A stretch of 64,000 nt of DNA from Tuctoria greenei (GCA_036927565.1 JAYESD010000001.1:15500001-15564000); one strand, 5' to 3'; counted from the first letter of the stretch, positions 48,537 to 59,357 are shown. Program-made: numbers and translations. Notes: generated by a model not told the origin, from the letters alone.

Positions 48537-51372
48537 TGTGATGCCCGGTTCCGAAAACTGAACCAAGCTAACGCATATGTGTGCCCAGGATGTTCATCAC
48601 ACATATACGAGTGCAATCACAAATGAGTATACAGAAAATTACCACAGAACAAGATTAATTATCAGATTTATTACACAAACCATATCATCCTCGAATACAA
48701 GCTCTAATGAATATTAATTACAAGTTCAACTAATGCAGCGGAAATAAACTAATTAAGCAAACTAAGCAGCATAAGCGATAGGGTATGTATGCGCAGCTCC
48801 AATCAACACCACAGGCAAAGCTGACGGTAGACACGGCCTAGAACTCCGCATTATCACCATTAAACTCCCAATCCGGACCTGCAACTGTTGGGGTGGGGGA
48901 TTGCAAGAGTGAGTACATGTCGTACTCAGCAAGTGTGGAAAGTATGACATGTGGCTGATTCAAATGACGACAATAATAATGGTAAAGTGCTGAAAAGTAC
49001 ATTAAAACATTTGAAAAGCAATATAGTATAAGTATGTGAAGTAAACCCATCATAATCATGAATAATATCATAATACCAGTCCATAATTCACCATCGTCAT
49101 CAATAATTCCAGATTTCACCATTGTCAATAACCATATTCAATACCAGAAATTAAATCCATAACTATTACCAAACCATAACCATCCCAAATTCCAATTTGC
49201 CTCTAATCATGGAAGTTGTCCAGGTGCTCATAACCGGGAGCACGGCTATCATGATAGTTTTAGTTAACTCTGCAGAGTTTGTACCTCTTTACCCACGTGT
49301 TTGTGATTTCATCACCTTTCGGCGACTAAGAACCTCCCTTATGCCCATGACCCGTCGGTCACATTACACACTCCCGTTGGTGTGTGGCCAAGAGATCACA
49401 AAATAGCCTTTACAAAGGGATTACTAGCCTATTTAGACCCCACTGAGGTTTCACCGGTGGCGATGCCTCCATCTGAGCACATCTTCAACCAAGGGCCCCC
49501 TTTTGAGCCATTCGGATCCCAGGGTAGTCCCACCAATCATCAACAAACCCAATCCGACTACCCCTTCCCCGAGCATCCACAATGGTCCAAACAGCACTAG
49601 CAAAGCCCTAATTAATCAGCTACGCCGCACCCATAACTTGGCCTCGTGGTGGCACTGTAGTCCTGGCTTATTCTCGCATGAACCGGTCCTTAGATCTAAA
49701 GCAAGCAAACCACCATAACATCCAACCCATCCACATACCAGGCTTGCTTAGATCACCCATCGTATTGACCAGTTCACATTAACCAGAATATCATTGATGC
49801 ATAATTAAATGTGTAGTGTTGGTTTTTCCATCCCAATTAATTAAGCGAAGCAAAAAGGTAAAAACCCTTCCCGACTCTCTACCATAAATTTCAGGTGACA
49901 AGGGTGGTTTAACAAGTCTAGTAAACTTCCTACCATAGGATTCCCATCAAATTGACACAGCATGCAGTTTTGCAAACAAAACATTTATTTTAAAACAGGA
50001 TCAATATGCTTCAAGGACACTTGCCTTGCTCTTGCTGTTGATTAAGGTCAAAGCCTTCAAACTCTTGATGTTGTAGATCCTCCGTGGCACTCTCTAGCGC
50101 AAATCCGTCTAATTCACACAATAAACATACAAGACAAGAAACATAATCAAAGAGTGCACAAATATTACTCAATATGACATGACATGCATGATTGATGCAA
50201 TGCAAGGTAGAACTTGTCACTAGATTGCTTTTAATGATCACTAACTAGTTCTAATAGATTTTAACAAGTTTATACAGGTTTGGGGTCGATTAGATCAAAT
50301 TTTAGAATTAATTCAACACAATTTAACCAGAAAGATCGTACTAGTCCGCTAGGGACCGGACAAGTCCGCACTTGACGAGATCAGCAGATTAGGGTTTCCT
50401 AGATTGACGTAAATTTGGAGATTAGGGGTTGAATTCACATAAGGAAAAGAGAATAGAAGGTATACCAGGTGTTTAGAACTCCAATGAACCAAGAAACTTG
50501 GAGGTAACACTTGGATCTTGATGATCTAGGGTTCGTGATGAACTTGGAGATGAATTGGTGGTGAAGAACGAAACTTGGTGGAGATCTTGATCCTCCTTCG
50601 TTTCCTCCTCTTCTTCCTCTTGCTTGGGATCTTCTCCTCCCTCCTTGATGGTGGCTCCCCACGAACTAGGGTTTGGGTGGGTGGAAAAGTGGCAAATAGA
50701 TGTCAAACCAAGGGGTGGGGTTGTTTATATAGACGTGGAGGCTAGGGTTAGATGGATTTCGAGTTTGGGATGAGTAGAGGCCGGTTTAGAGTCCCACATG
50801 GGCTCTAAAAGAGTTAGGCACGACGTCCCTAGGCCCACTTGACGTGAAACCCAAGAAACAAGTCGTAAAACAAAAGGTCAATCTCGGAGTCACGAAATAT
50901 CGGACAAGTCCGGATAGGACCGGACTAGTCCGAAGTCGTCCAGAGAGAAAATCGAACAAGTCTGGCCTAAAATCGGACAAGTCCGATCTTAGTCTGAAAG
51001 GAAAACGGACAAGTCCGCTGGGACACCGGACTAGTCTGGAAAAGTCCAGGGACTTAGCAAATTTTCAAGGATTCGTGGAACATCGGACTAGTCCGCACAA
51101 GATCGGACAAGTCCGAAGTTTTCCAGGGGCAAATATCGGACTAATCCGCAGCAAAAACAGACAAGTCCGTTTTTAGACAGAGAGAAATCGGACTAGTCCT
51201 CAGCAAAACCGGACTAGTCCGCACTTTCCTACATTTTTAAGTGCGGTTTTGCTCCAAATCAATTTTAAATGCTCTGAATCAATTTTAAACTCGTTCCTCT
51301 TGTTGTGGGCTAATGTTTAAACATGTATATGAGTGCATGTAGGGCATGATGCATGAAAATGAGGGTGTTACA
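48537..51372 (-). repeat. Element E 5' LTR (2836 bp)
   Basis: This is a direct repeat of 40890-43705 with about 1% divergence by eye. TATATAAA (minus) lies at 50724-50731. The main palindrome array lies at about 50895-51235 and a second pair at 50338-50369, where the 20-bp unit absent from the other LTR is present. Confidence 0.95.
50724..51235 (-). promoter_or_regulatory. Element E U3: palindrome array upstream of TATA box
   Basis: Read on the minus strand, the array begins about 137 bp after the LTR start and ends about 165 bp before the TATA box. It contains roughly ten CGGACTAGTCCG or CGGACAAGTCCG units, mostly intact. As the least decayed array in the window, it is the best guide to the original motif. 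Confidence 0.6.
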
Positions 51373-51377
51373 TTGCT

Positions 51378-52085
51378 GCACAAGAATTATTTGGACGAAC
51401 TTGATTTTGGGCATTGGCAAGAAAGTTGGCATGAGGCGCTTGAGGCATTGGAGGATGAGGTGCTTGCATAGGGGGCATTGCTGCAATGGTTGAGCTGGAC
51501 GCGGTGGAATAGCAGTGCGATATGCCGGAGCCGAGGGGTTGTAGTATGGCACATTGGGTGGTGCAAAGCGGGGGCGAACATTGCTTCCTTGCGGCAGTCC
51601 TTGGTATGGCTCCTTCCTCTTATTTTCTTGCTCCATCTCATGGACCTGTTTTCAACCACAATTGCTTTGTCCACAAGCTTCTGGAAGTTGGCATAGTAAC
51701 AATTGAGCAATTGCATTTGGATCTCATTGTTAAGGCCCCTCATAAACAAATATTGCTTTCAGATGTCCCGACTAACATCTTCCGGTGCATACCTTGAAAG
51801 TTGAGTGAATTTACCAAGATATTCGCTCACGCTTGATCTCCCTTGCCTCAAGTTCTCAAATTCTTGCCTCTTCAGAATCATAACACCTTTTGGCACATAA
51901 TGAGAAGGGAAGCTCTCCTTGAATTCAGCCCAAGTGATCCTTTCTAGATTCTCATGGGCATTGCATAAAGAATCCCACCAATCCGTAGCTGTTCCAGCTA
52001 GTTGATGAGAAGCAAATAGGACCTTCTCCCGATCGCTGCATTGGACAATAGCATGCTTCTTCTCCACGAACTTCAACCAATCAAG
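51378..52085 (-). pseudogene. gag: Element D gag, N-terminal part deleted
   Basis: On the minus strand it matches E gag from DWLKFVEKKHAIVQ through WWDSLCNAHEN, YVPKGVMILKRQEF and the FMRGLNN region, up to the point where E is inserted. The reading frame has a stop in the DVSRDI region and indels near 51640. Upstream of DWLK it joins directly to LTR sequence at about 52084-52086, so the first ~85 residues, leader and primer-binding site are gone. Confidence 0.82.
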
Positions 52086-52616
52086 GGCTCCAAAAAGGTC
52101 AGACACGACGTCCTTGGGACCACTTAAGGTAAAAACACAAAACAAGTCATGAAAGAAAAGATTGAATTAGAATCGCGAGCACCGGACAAGTCCGCACTAG
52201 ACCGGACTAGTCCGATATTAGTCAGAGGAAAAACGGATAAGTTCAGACAAAATCGGACAAGTCCGAACTTAGTCAGAGAGGAAAACGGACAAGTTCGGCG
52301 GAAACGGACAAGTCTGGGGACTTAGCAAAAAATCAAGGATGGGATTACCGGACTAGTTCGCAAAGGAACGGACAAGTCTGAAACCGGTACAGAGAGAAAA
52401 ACGGACTAGTCCGCAGTAAAACGAACATGTCTGAAATGGGTTCAGAGAGAAATTTGGACTAGTCCGGGGCAAATCGGACAAGTTCGCACTTCTCAGACTT
52501 TTTAAGCGCGATTTTGCTTCTAATTCATTTTAAACTCGTTCCTTTTTATGTGGATTGATGTTAAACATATTTGATGATGTATGCAATGCATGATGCATGA
52601 AAATTAGGGTGTTACA
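52086..52616 (-). repeat. Element D 5' LTR remnant
   Basis: About 530 bp matching the U3 end of the D 3' LTR (about 36835-37352), including the palindrome array at 52185-52490. It ends GGGTGTTACA before the AGCAA duplication. The TATA-proximal part and the rest of the LTR were lost in the deletion that fused it to gag. Confidence 0.88.
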
Positions 52617-54420
52617 AGCAAGTTGATAAGTGTGTGCTACATCAAGAAGAAGCCCCATGTCAAGCGTTGAGGAGGATGACACTTGATGATATTCGACCTC
52701 AAGAGCAATTACAAGACTCAAGTGCTCAAAATGTACCTCAACAAGAGAGCAATGATCAAGGGGGATCTTCTGCACAAGATCAACATCAGTTGGATCAATA
52801 AGATCAATATAATCATGGAACAAATAATGTAGGCGGGGACATTGACAATGAAGATAATGAAGAGCAAATGACCTCACAAGTGCCACACCCAAGAGTACAT
52901 CAGAGTATACAAAGATATCATCCCGTTGACAACATCATCGGAGATATTGCAAAGGGAGTAACCACTAGATCTCGTATTGCTAATTTTTTTGAACATTACT
53001 CTTTTGTCTCTTTTCTGGAACCATATAGGGTTGAAGAAGCATTAAAAGATTCAGATTGGGTAACTGCCATGCAAGAGGAACTGAACAACTTCAAAAGAAA
53101 TGAAGTATGGGAGCTTGTGGAAAGACCAAAGGCAAACATCGTGGGCACCAAATGGGTCTTTTGGAACAAGCAAGATGAACATAGAGTAGTGACGAGAAAC
53201 AAGGCACGACTTGTGGCAAAAGGTTGCTCACAAGTCGAAGGTTTGGATTTCGACGAAACCTTTGCTCCCGTAGCTAGACTTGAGTCCATTCGTATTTTAT
53301 TAAACTATGATACTCACCACAATTTTAAACTATATCAAATGGACGTCAAGAGCGCATTCCTCAACGGTCCTATCAAGGAAGAGGTGTACGTGGGGCAGCC
53401 ACCGGGATTTGAAGATCAAGGATACCCCAACTATGTGTACAAACTGCGTAAGGCTCCTTATGGCCTCAAACAAGCTCCCCGAGCTTGGTATGAGCGCCTT
53501 AGGGACTTCCTCACTCAAAATGGCTTTAAAATAGGAAAAGTTGATTATATTTTGTTTACAAAGCATTTTGATGGTCATCTATTCACTGATTCGAGATGTC
53601 AATGATAGGTGAATTGAAGTTCTTTTTGGGATTCCAAGTGAAGTAGCTGAAAGAGGGCACTTTCATTTACCAAATCAAGTACACGCGGCACATCCTCAAA
53701 AAGTTCAATATGGACAAAGCCAAGCCCATCAAGACCCTCATGGCAACAAATGGAAATCTCAACCTCAACAAAGACGGTCCAGATGTGGATCAAAAGGTAT
53801 ATCGATCTATGATTGGTTCACTACTTTATTTATGTGCATCTAGGCCTAATATCATGCTTAGTGTTTGTATGTGTGCAAGGTTTCAAGCGGTACCTAAAGA
53901 GAGTCATTTAATAGATGTAAAAAGAATCTTAAGATACTTTGTGCACACAACTAACTTGGGCCTTTGGTATCCTAAAGGATCCAAGTTTAACCTTATAGGA
54001 TATTCAGATGCTGACTATGCATGATGTAAAGTCGATAGGAAAAGCGCCTCAGGAACCTACCAATTTCTTGGCAGATCCTTAGTTTCATGGTCCTCAAAGA
54101 AGCAAAATTTCATTGCTCTTTCCACAGTCGAAACGGAGTATGTTGCAGCTGCTAGTTGTTGCGCACAACTACTTTGGATGCGACAAACTCTAAGGGGTTA
54201 TGGTTACAATCTGAACCATATTCCACTCCTATGTGATAATTAAAGTGCCATAAAAATTGCACACAATCCAGTAGAGCACTCAAGAACGAAGCACATGGAT
54301 ATAAGTCATCATTTTCTAAGAGGCCATTCATTAAAAGCTGACATAGTAATCTCACATGTTAGAAATGAACAACAATTAGCGGACATATCCCCCAAGCCAC
54401 TAGATGAAAAGAGATTTTAG
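52617..54420 (+). pseudogene. pol: A1 RT and RNase H, catalytic YVDD segment deleted
   Basis: After the AGCAA duplication the A1 linker continues, followed by RT motifs TKWVF, DFDETFAPVARLES and YQMDVKSAF. Near 53585 the text jumps from DGHLF to a segment matching FDMSMMGELKYFLGF of A2. About 75-80 bp that would carry QIYVDDIIFG are missing. RNase H (SDADYA, KQNFIALST) follows to a stop at 54418-54420. Extra stops lie at 52799-52801, 53645-53647, 54022-54024 and 54241-54243. The reverse transcriptase was therefore inactivated by loss of its active site as well as by stops. Confidence 0.88.
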
Positions 54421-55364
54421 CTTAAAAATGAATTAAATATACTTGATGCTCGAAATGTGGCTTGAAATATTGCATAACTGATTGATTCTTCAAAGTTTAC
54501 TTACTTTTGTGAAAATCCATCCCTTATCTCGATTTTCTCTCAAAAACTATTTTAATTATTGAATCTCGGTGAATTATAGCCATTGTATGATTGTTGATTG
54601 CTTATTGGTCATGTTCATCAAAATTATATGTGAAATGTTATCCTTTTGATCACTATTAGATCAAATTCCCAAAAATCACTATATTTTGATTCTAAACTGT
54701 CCAACTGACCCGGACTAGTCTGTGGTCAGCACCGGACTAGTTCGTTGGTGCAGACTAGTCCGGCTCTGGTCCAGAGTACCGGACTAGTCCGGTACCTATG
54801 CGGACTAGTCCGTTACTGTCGGGCTTAACCCTAGCCCGCCATCAAAAGTCTATCTTCTTCCTCTCACAATCGCATTTGCATTCTCTCTCCTCAAGCTTGA
54901 GCTCCCAAGGCTATTTCCACTTTGAGCCATCAAAATAGAAGGTTCTTCCACGGGAATCTTCCCCCTCGCCACGAAGCAACTCTCCTCCATACTAATCCGG
55001 ACTCTACTCCACGCCTCCATCCTTCAATCTTCGAATTTCAGTAAAAATCCAACCCTAACCCTGGTTCTCATCTTTCCTCAAATCTTGCTTACTTTTCTTG
55101 ATTCCTAGGGTATACATTGAATTGATGTATGTATTCCTATTGTCTACCTACCTTTGTGCATCAATGTCAGTTAGATTTGTTGGAATAAAAAGTTAGGATT
55201 CATACATCAAACCGGACTAGTCCGGTACTTGGTGCGGACAAGTCTGGTGCTCCTGACAAGTCCGCACCCTGAAATTGGACAAGTCCGGCCCCTGGACAAT
55301 TTGAACCTCTAAATTCTTATCTCCACAAAGTCTAATTCTCATTCTTACCACACCTTTTCACCTT
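54421..55364 (+). other. A1 region between pol and ORF X, with palindrome clusters
   Basis: No gene is seen. Clusters lie at about 54712-54830 and 55210-55300. The first includes a perfect 20-bp palindrome centred on GGACTAGTCC at 54776-54795. The second includes exact CGGACTAGTCCG at 55213-55224. Placement matches A2 at 23046-23600, so it is conserved between diverged copies. Confidence 0.6.
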
Positions 55365-58300
55365 ATGTCAGGCATGATGTCTTTCGCATCTGATGACAAC
55401 ATGGTTGACATTGAAGTCGAGCGTGATCGCGAGAGAGTGTCCAGGGCAAAAGAACTAAGAAGCAAGAAGCGCCATGACCATGATGCAAATAATTCTCCTC
55501 CTAACTCTATGCTCCAAATAAAGAGGAAGGTGGTAGTGAAGAAGCCATCAAGCAAGGATGGTGTCGGTGACAGCTCAACGGCACCAAGGAGAAGCACTAG
55601 CAAGGGCAAGGGACTTGCAAGTGGACCCATTGGTCCACTAAAAATGAAGTCTCCTGTACAGCGCAAAAGACAGCCCTCTGAAGATGATTTCATGGGCAAA
55701 GGAAATGAATTGGCTGACAAGCTTAGAAAGGTTGAAGTCTATGAGTAGCCAAAGTAATCAGCTGACCCGAGATTCTGGAGCCACTTCCATGATGCTTATT
55801 ATGAGCATGTCTACAGGAAGATGAGAAATCCAGTGGTTGCAAATCAATGGGTGGACATGACTTATCTACAATCCAAGAACATTCAAGCATATCATAAAGT
55901 CTTGGAGGCATTGGAGAGGCATGGCTTGAAGGATCTCCTATCCTTGCGATATAATTGGAACAATGAAGTTGTTGACGGCTGTTATACACCAATTTTACCC
56001 GTCAATATAACTCAATTATGTGAAGGAATTGTCATTTCTTGCACACATCACCTTTCTATTTAACCTATTTCCACTTGTCCTTGGAGAAAGTAGTGCATGC
56101 AGGGATTCTATGCAGAAATGAAGTGAAACAAGGGGATGGATCCTATAAAATATCATTCTAGTCAATCAAGCGACAACACGTGGCACCACATGGATCAAAT
56201 GGCCCACAAACAGAAGTATCTGAGGCCATCCAACGGTGTAGCACCCATATAAAGGAATGGGACCCACCTGGCTGAGACCTGGAGGAAGCACAACCCCAAC
56301 AGGGCCAAGACCAGGTCGGTCGACCCCCTTAGTAGGTCGACTTGTTCTTGCCCCCAAACACGGTCAAACGCCATGTGTTGGCTCCTCCCGGCTTGAAGAG
56401 ATCATGGATGACTGATTTGCGCGCTTTTGGTGGCGGGAACCGACCCTTCTCCAAGCTATAAATAGGACCTCTCACCCCTCACTTCAACACACATCACTTG
56501 AGTATTCTTCCTTTGTATCCACTACTCTCCATAGGTTTAGAGGAGTATAGGATGTAGAGAGGAGAGTGTATAGTCCATAGTCCAAGTAGGAGGGGAGTAG
56601 AAGGAGTCTCTTCCCAATTGGGAAAGGTATGTCTCCCATATTCCTATTTGTATTTGTGACTTTATTCATAATAAATATGTTATATTTAGTCTTCCATTGT
56701 TCATATACTTGGATGAAGCGTTTTTGTTTGATTGTGGATTCCATGTATGTGGTAGGAGTAGTATTTATGATTGTGCTATACCATGCTAATTATATTATCA
56801 TAAACACTATAAAGCTCCACTATGGTCTAATTAGCTATGATATGACTATGTTAATATGAATCACTTATGCTATGAATTAACATTGGTTCAATGATGATTT
56901 AGTTCTTTGCCTTAGGATGGCTTGTGTCTAGGCTCTTAAGGTAATTACTTAATATGCTAGCATGGTGCTAGGATAGAGAGTAGTGTTGAATGTCTCGTAG
57001 ACCCACGGATTGAAGAGGTAGGCAGGGTGGTGACAACTCTATCTGTCCTTTGTAATCCTCCACGTTCGGCTATACCACAGGCTCTTAGCAGGAGTCGTCT
57101 AGTGTTGCTAGGGATAAACCCGTGTCCGATGTGTTAATCCACTTAGCATGAGAATTCATAATTAATATAATCATTAGTAACTAACTTAGGCTATGTATAT
57201 GTACATTAGAAGCATAGTAGGAGTCTCTACCTAACTCTTAGCCTAGTCCCTCTATTACCTCTTCTATCCCCGTAGGATAGAATGCTCTTGTGTGTGTCAC
57301 ACTACCTCAATTACCCTTTATCTATCCTTGCTAGAACCCTACCTAGGCCAACCTAGCCTTTCCATTTGATGATTGTTTTACTTCCATCTAGCCTTACTTT
57401 GAGAAAATATAAATGACACCCTTTAGGAATACTCTTTAAAGGAGAAACGCTACATTGATAGTTTCCGTGCGCTTGCGGACGTTCACTTGAGAATCAAAAC
57501 CTACCAATAAGCATTCTGGCACCAGTGCTAGGGATGAATTGTTAGTAGTGCGTAGGAAATATCAACAGAAGTTATCACTCAATTTTACTCTACTCTCTAC
57601 TTCGCCCGTGATGATGGGGATGAGATGACTTGGATGACACATGGATCCAAGTATAGTGTCACTTATGAGGAGTTTGCCAGGATACTCCACCTCGAAGACA
57701 CGTTGGATAATGGGCTTATAATTCATAACTTGAAGCCTACAGAGAAGGATGAGTTAGAATTCCTCTGTGATATAAGAACGCCATACAAGCCTCCTACCAT
57801 AAAGTACTTGAAGCCATTATTTGCCCTAATGAATATAATTCTGAGGAAGACCACAGCTCCAAAGAATGGATATGCAAGGAAAATTCAAGGAACTCTAAGG
57901 ATCTTGATGAAAGTGATAAGCAAGAAAAGGACTTTCAATGTCTTCGAATATATCTACAATCACATAGTGAACATCTCAATCACTTCAAATAGGTCATGTG
58001 GCTATACACCTTATATCATGTTCATGATTGAAGGTAACCGGCCTTGAGTTTGTCAAGGATGTTGAGCATGCTGGCATCAAGCTCCAGAAGCTACTAGTCT
58101 ACAATGTTCCTAATGCTCCTGCCTCACCTGCAGTAGAACAAAGATCAAAGCAAGCAAATGAAGTCACAAGGAATCCAGCTGCTACCTCTCCTCCTCCACT
58201 CTCCAAAGAGTCCTCTAGTGATATATTTAAGATGATTTCCTCCATCTTTACATCCTGTTACAAAGTGGAGGTTAAGCAACACAAGGAAAGCTTGGCCAGG

Positions 58301-58532
58301 AAGAGGCACCATAGCTATATGAAGGCAAACATCAAAGCAATCTGTGAGAAGCTTGATATTGAGTTAGTGGGATCTCCTCAAATTTCAGAGGATTCTGAAG
58401 AAAATATCACAGAGATGACGCTTCTCAGAGAACAAGAATTGGCCTCCTTTGAACTTGCGGATGTCACTGTTCCTCCTCCTCACCATGCTCATGAGTCTGA
58501 AGATGCAGATGAAGATGAAGACAGAACTGAGA
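55365..58532 (+). pseudogene. A1 ORF X, split by solo LTR G
   Basis: The ATG at 55365 opens MSGMMSFASDD and a basic region. A stop at 55746-55748 precedes DPRFWSHFHDAYY and RHGLKDLLSLRYNWNNEV, where G is inserted. The frame resumes at 57573 with ITQFYSTLYF and MTWMTHGSKYSVTYEEF. One frameshift lies near 58030. The C-terminal part keeps IFTSCYKVEVKQHK, an ARKRHHSYMKAN segment and an acidic tail. It is clearly diverged from A0 and A2, yet the core and both basic segments are conserved, which suggests past selection on the protein. Confidence 0.78.
55970..57567 (+). mobile_element. G: solo LTR (gypsy-like), TSD GAAGT
   Basis: It starts TGTTGACGGC and ends ATATCAACA, flanked by a perfect GAAGT duplication (55965-55969 and 57568-57572). 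Removing G and one GAAGT restores ORF X codons in frame. A TATA box TATAAATA lies at 56457-56464. TGGCACCAGTGCTAGGGA at 57517-57534 resembles the TGGCGCC-type primer site of Tat/Athila-like elements but lies about 35 bp inside the right end. A truncated element cannot be fully excluded. No coding region is seen. Confidence 0.85.
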
Positions 58533-58540
58533 AATTTAAA

Positions 58541-59357
58541 CATTTTTAATATAAACAACACACAAAATAAAAATTTTCAAAACTGACCCACCTTCGTCCT
58601 TAACATGGACGAAATTCAAATTTTGTCCATGCCAAGGACGAAATTCATTTTAAGCTGGTGCACATGTATGTTTTATTGACTTTTGAACCTCATTTTATAA
58701 ATACTTAGAGTAAGAATTTGCAAATTTTTCCATAATACAAAATGTAGAGTAGATTGTGAAGATAGTTATGCGGTGAGGGACATATTGTTGTAGTGTTCAT
58801 AATCAAAAGTTATTGAATATTGAATTATGTAATACGATCACAATTGTTCAGTTTTTTAAAAATATATTCCATTTTGTGTATTAGTTTTGAAACATTTAAA
58901 GATGCAATTGCTACAAATTGTTATATAACTAATTGCAGTGTTAGTTTTGGTGAGTCTAAAGGCAGGAGTGTCCAATATATTGCGTGCATTGAATTGAGAT
59001 ATACTGATTTTTGAAATTGGTATGACGATCACATAAACTGAACAATTGTGGTCGTATTACATAATTCAATATTCAATAATTTTGATTCCGAACACTACAA
59101 CAATATGTTCCTCGTTGCATAAATATCTTCACAATCTACTCTACATTTTTGTTTTATGGAACAATTTGCAAATTTTTACTCTAAGTCTTCATAAAATGAG
59201 GTTAAAAACTCAATAAAACATACATGTGCGCGAGCTTAAAATGAATTTCGTCCTTGGCATGGATAAAATTTGAATTTCGTTGAATTTCGTCTATGCCAAG
59301 GACGAAGGTGGGTCAGTTTTGACATTTTTTATTTTTTGTGTTATTTATATTAAAAAC
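58541..59357. mobile_element. Foldback (MITE-like) element with ~320-bp inverted arms
   Basis: The left arm (58541-58856) and right arm (59035-59357) are imperfect inverted copies around a ~178-bp centre. Ends are CATTTTTAATATAAA and TTTATATTAAAAAC. ATTTAAA flanks both sides (58534-58540 and 59358-59364) and may be a 7-bp target duplication, although it is AT-rich and could be chance. No coding capacity is seen. Transcription would give a long hairpin RNA. Superfamily is not assigned. Confidence 0.75.

Larger units (their letters stand above)
40890..51372 (-). mobile_element. E: young Tekay-type chromovirus nested in D gag, TSD TTGCT
   Basis: The element is 10,483 bp with LTRs of 2816 and 2836 bp and a perfect TTGCT duplication (40885-40889 and 51373-51377). 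The primer-binding site lies at 48521-48533 and the polypurine tract at about 43706-43722, both read on the minus strand. D gag reads up to one end, next to its CCHC knuckle, and resumes on the other. By eye I count about 30 base differences between the LTRs, near 1%, making it the most recent insertion here. Confidence 0.95.
32354..52616 (-). mobile_element. D: Tekay-type chromovirus (gypsy), 5' end deleted, hosting E and F, TSD AGCAA
   Basis: On the plus strand D starts TGTGACACCC at 32354 and ends GGGTGTTACA at 52616. It is flanked by a perfect AGCAA duplication (32349-32353 and 52617-52621). A1's linker after integrase reads on across it. On the minus strand D has partial gag, protease, RT, RNase H, integrase and a chromodomain-like tail. 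The 3' LTR is about 2.8 kb without insertion F. The 5' LTR is cut to about 530 bp and joined to gag by a deletion. Confidence 0.92.
1899..58532 (+). mobile_element. A1: old Sirevirus-like copia scaffold carrying all other insertions
   Basis: A1 can be followed as one collinear copia element when insertions are removed. It has the LTR (1899-3426), gag (3427-3571 and 13721-about 14760), protease and integrase (14762-15723, 27220-27449, 32228-32353), RT and RNase H (52617-54420) and ORF X (55365-55969 and 57568-58532). Each break is occupied by another element with TG...CA ends and a 5-bp target duplication. The 3' polypurine tract and 3' LTR are missing. It is the oldest element because it hosts all the others. 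Own length is about 8.4 kb. Confidence 0.85.
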
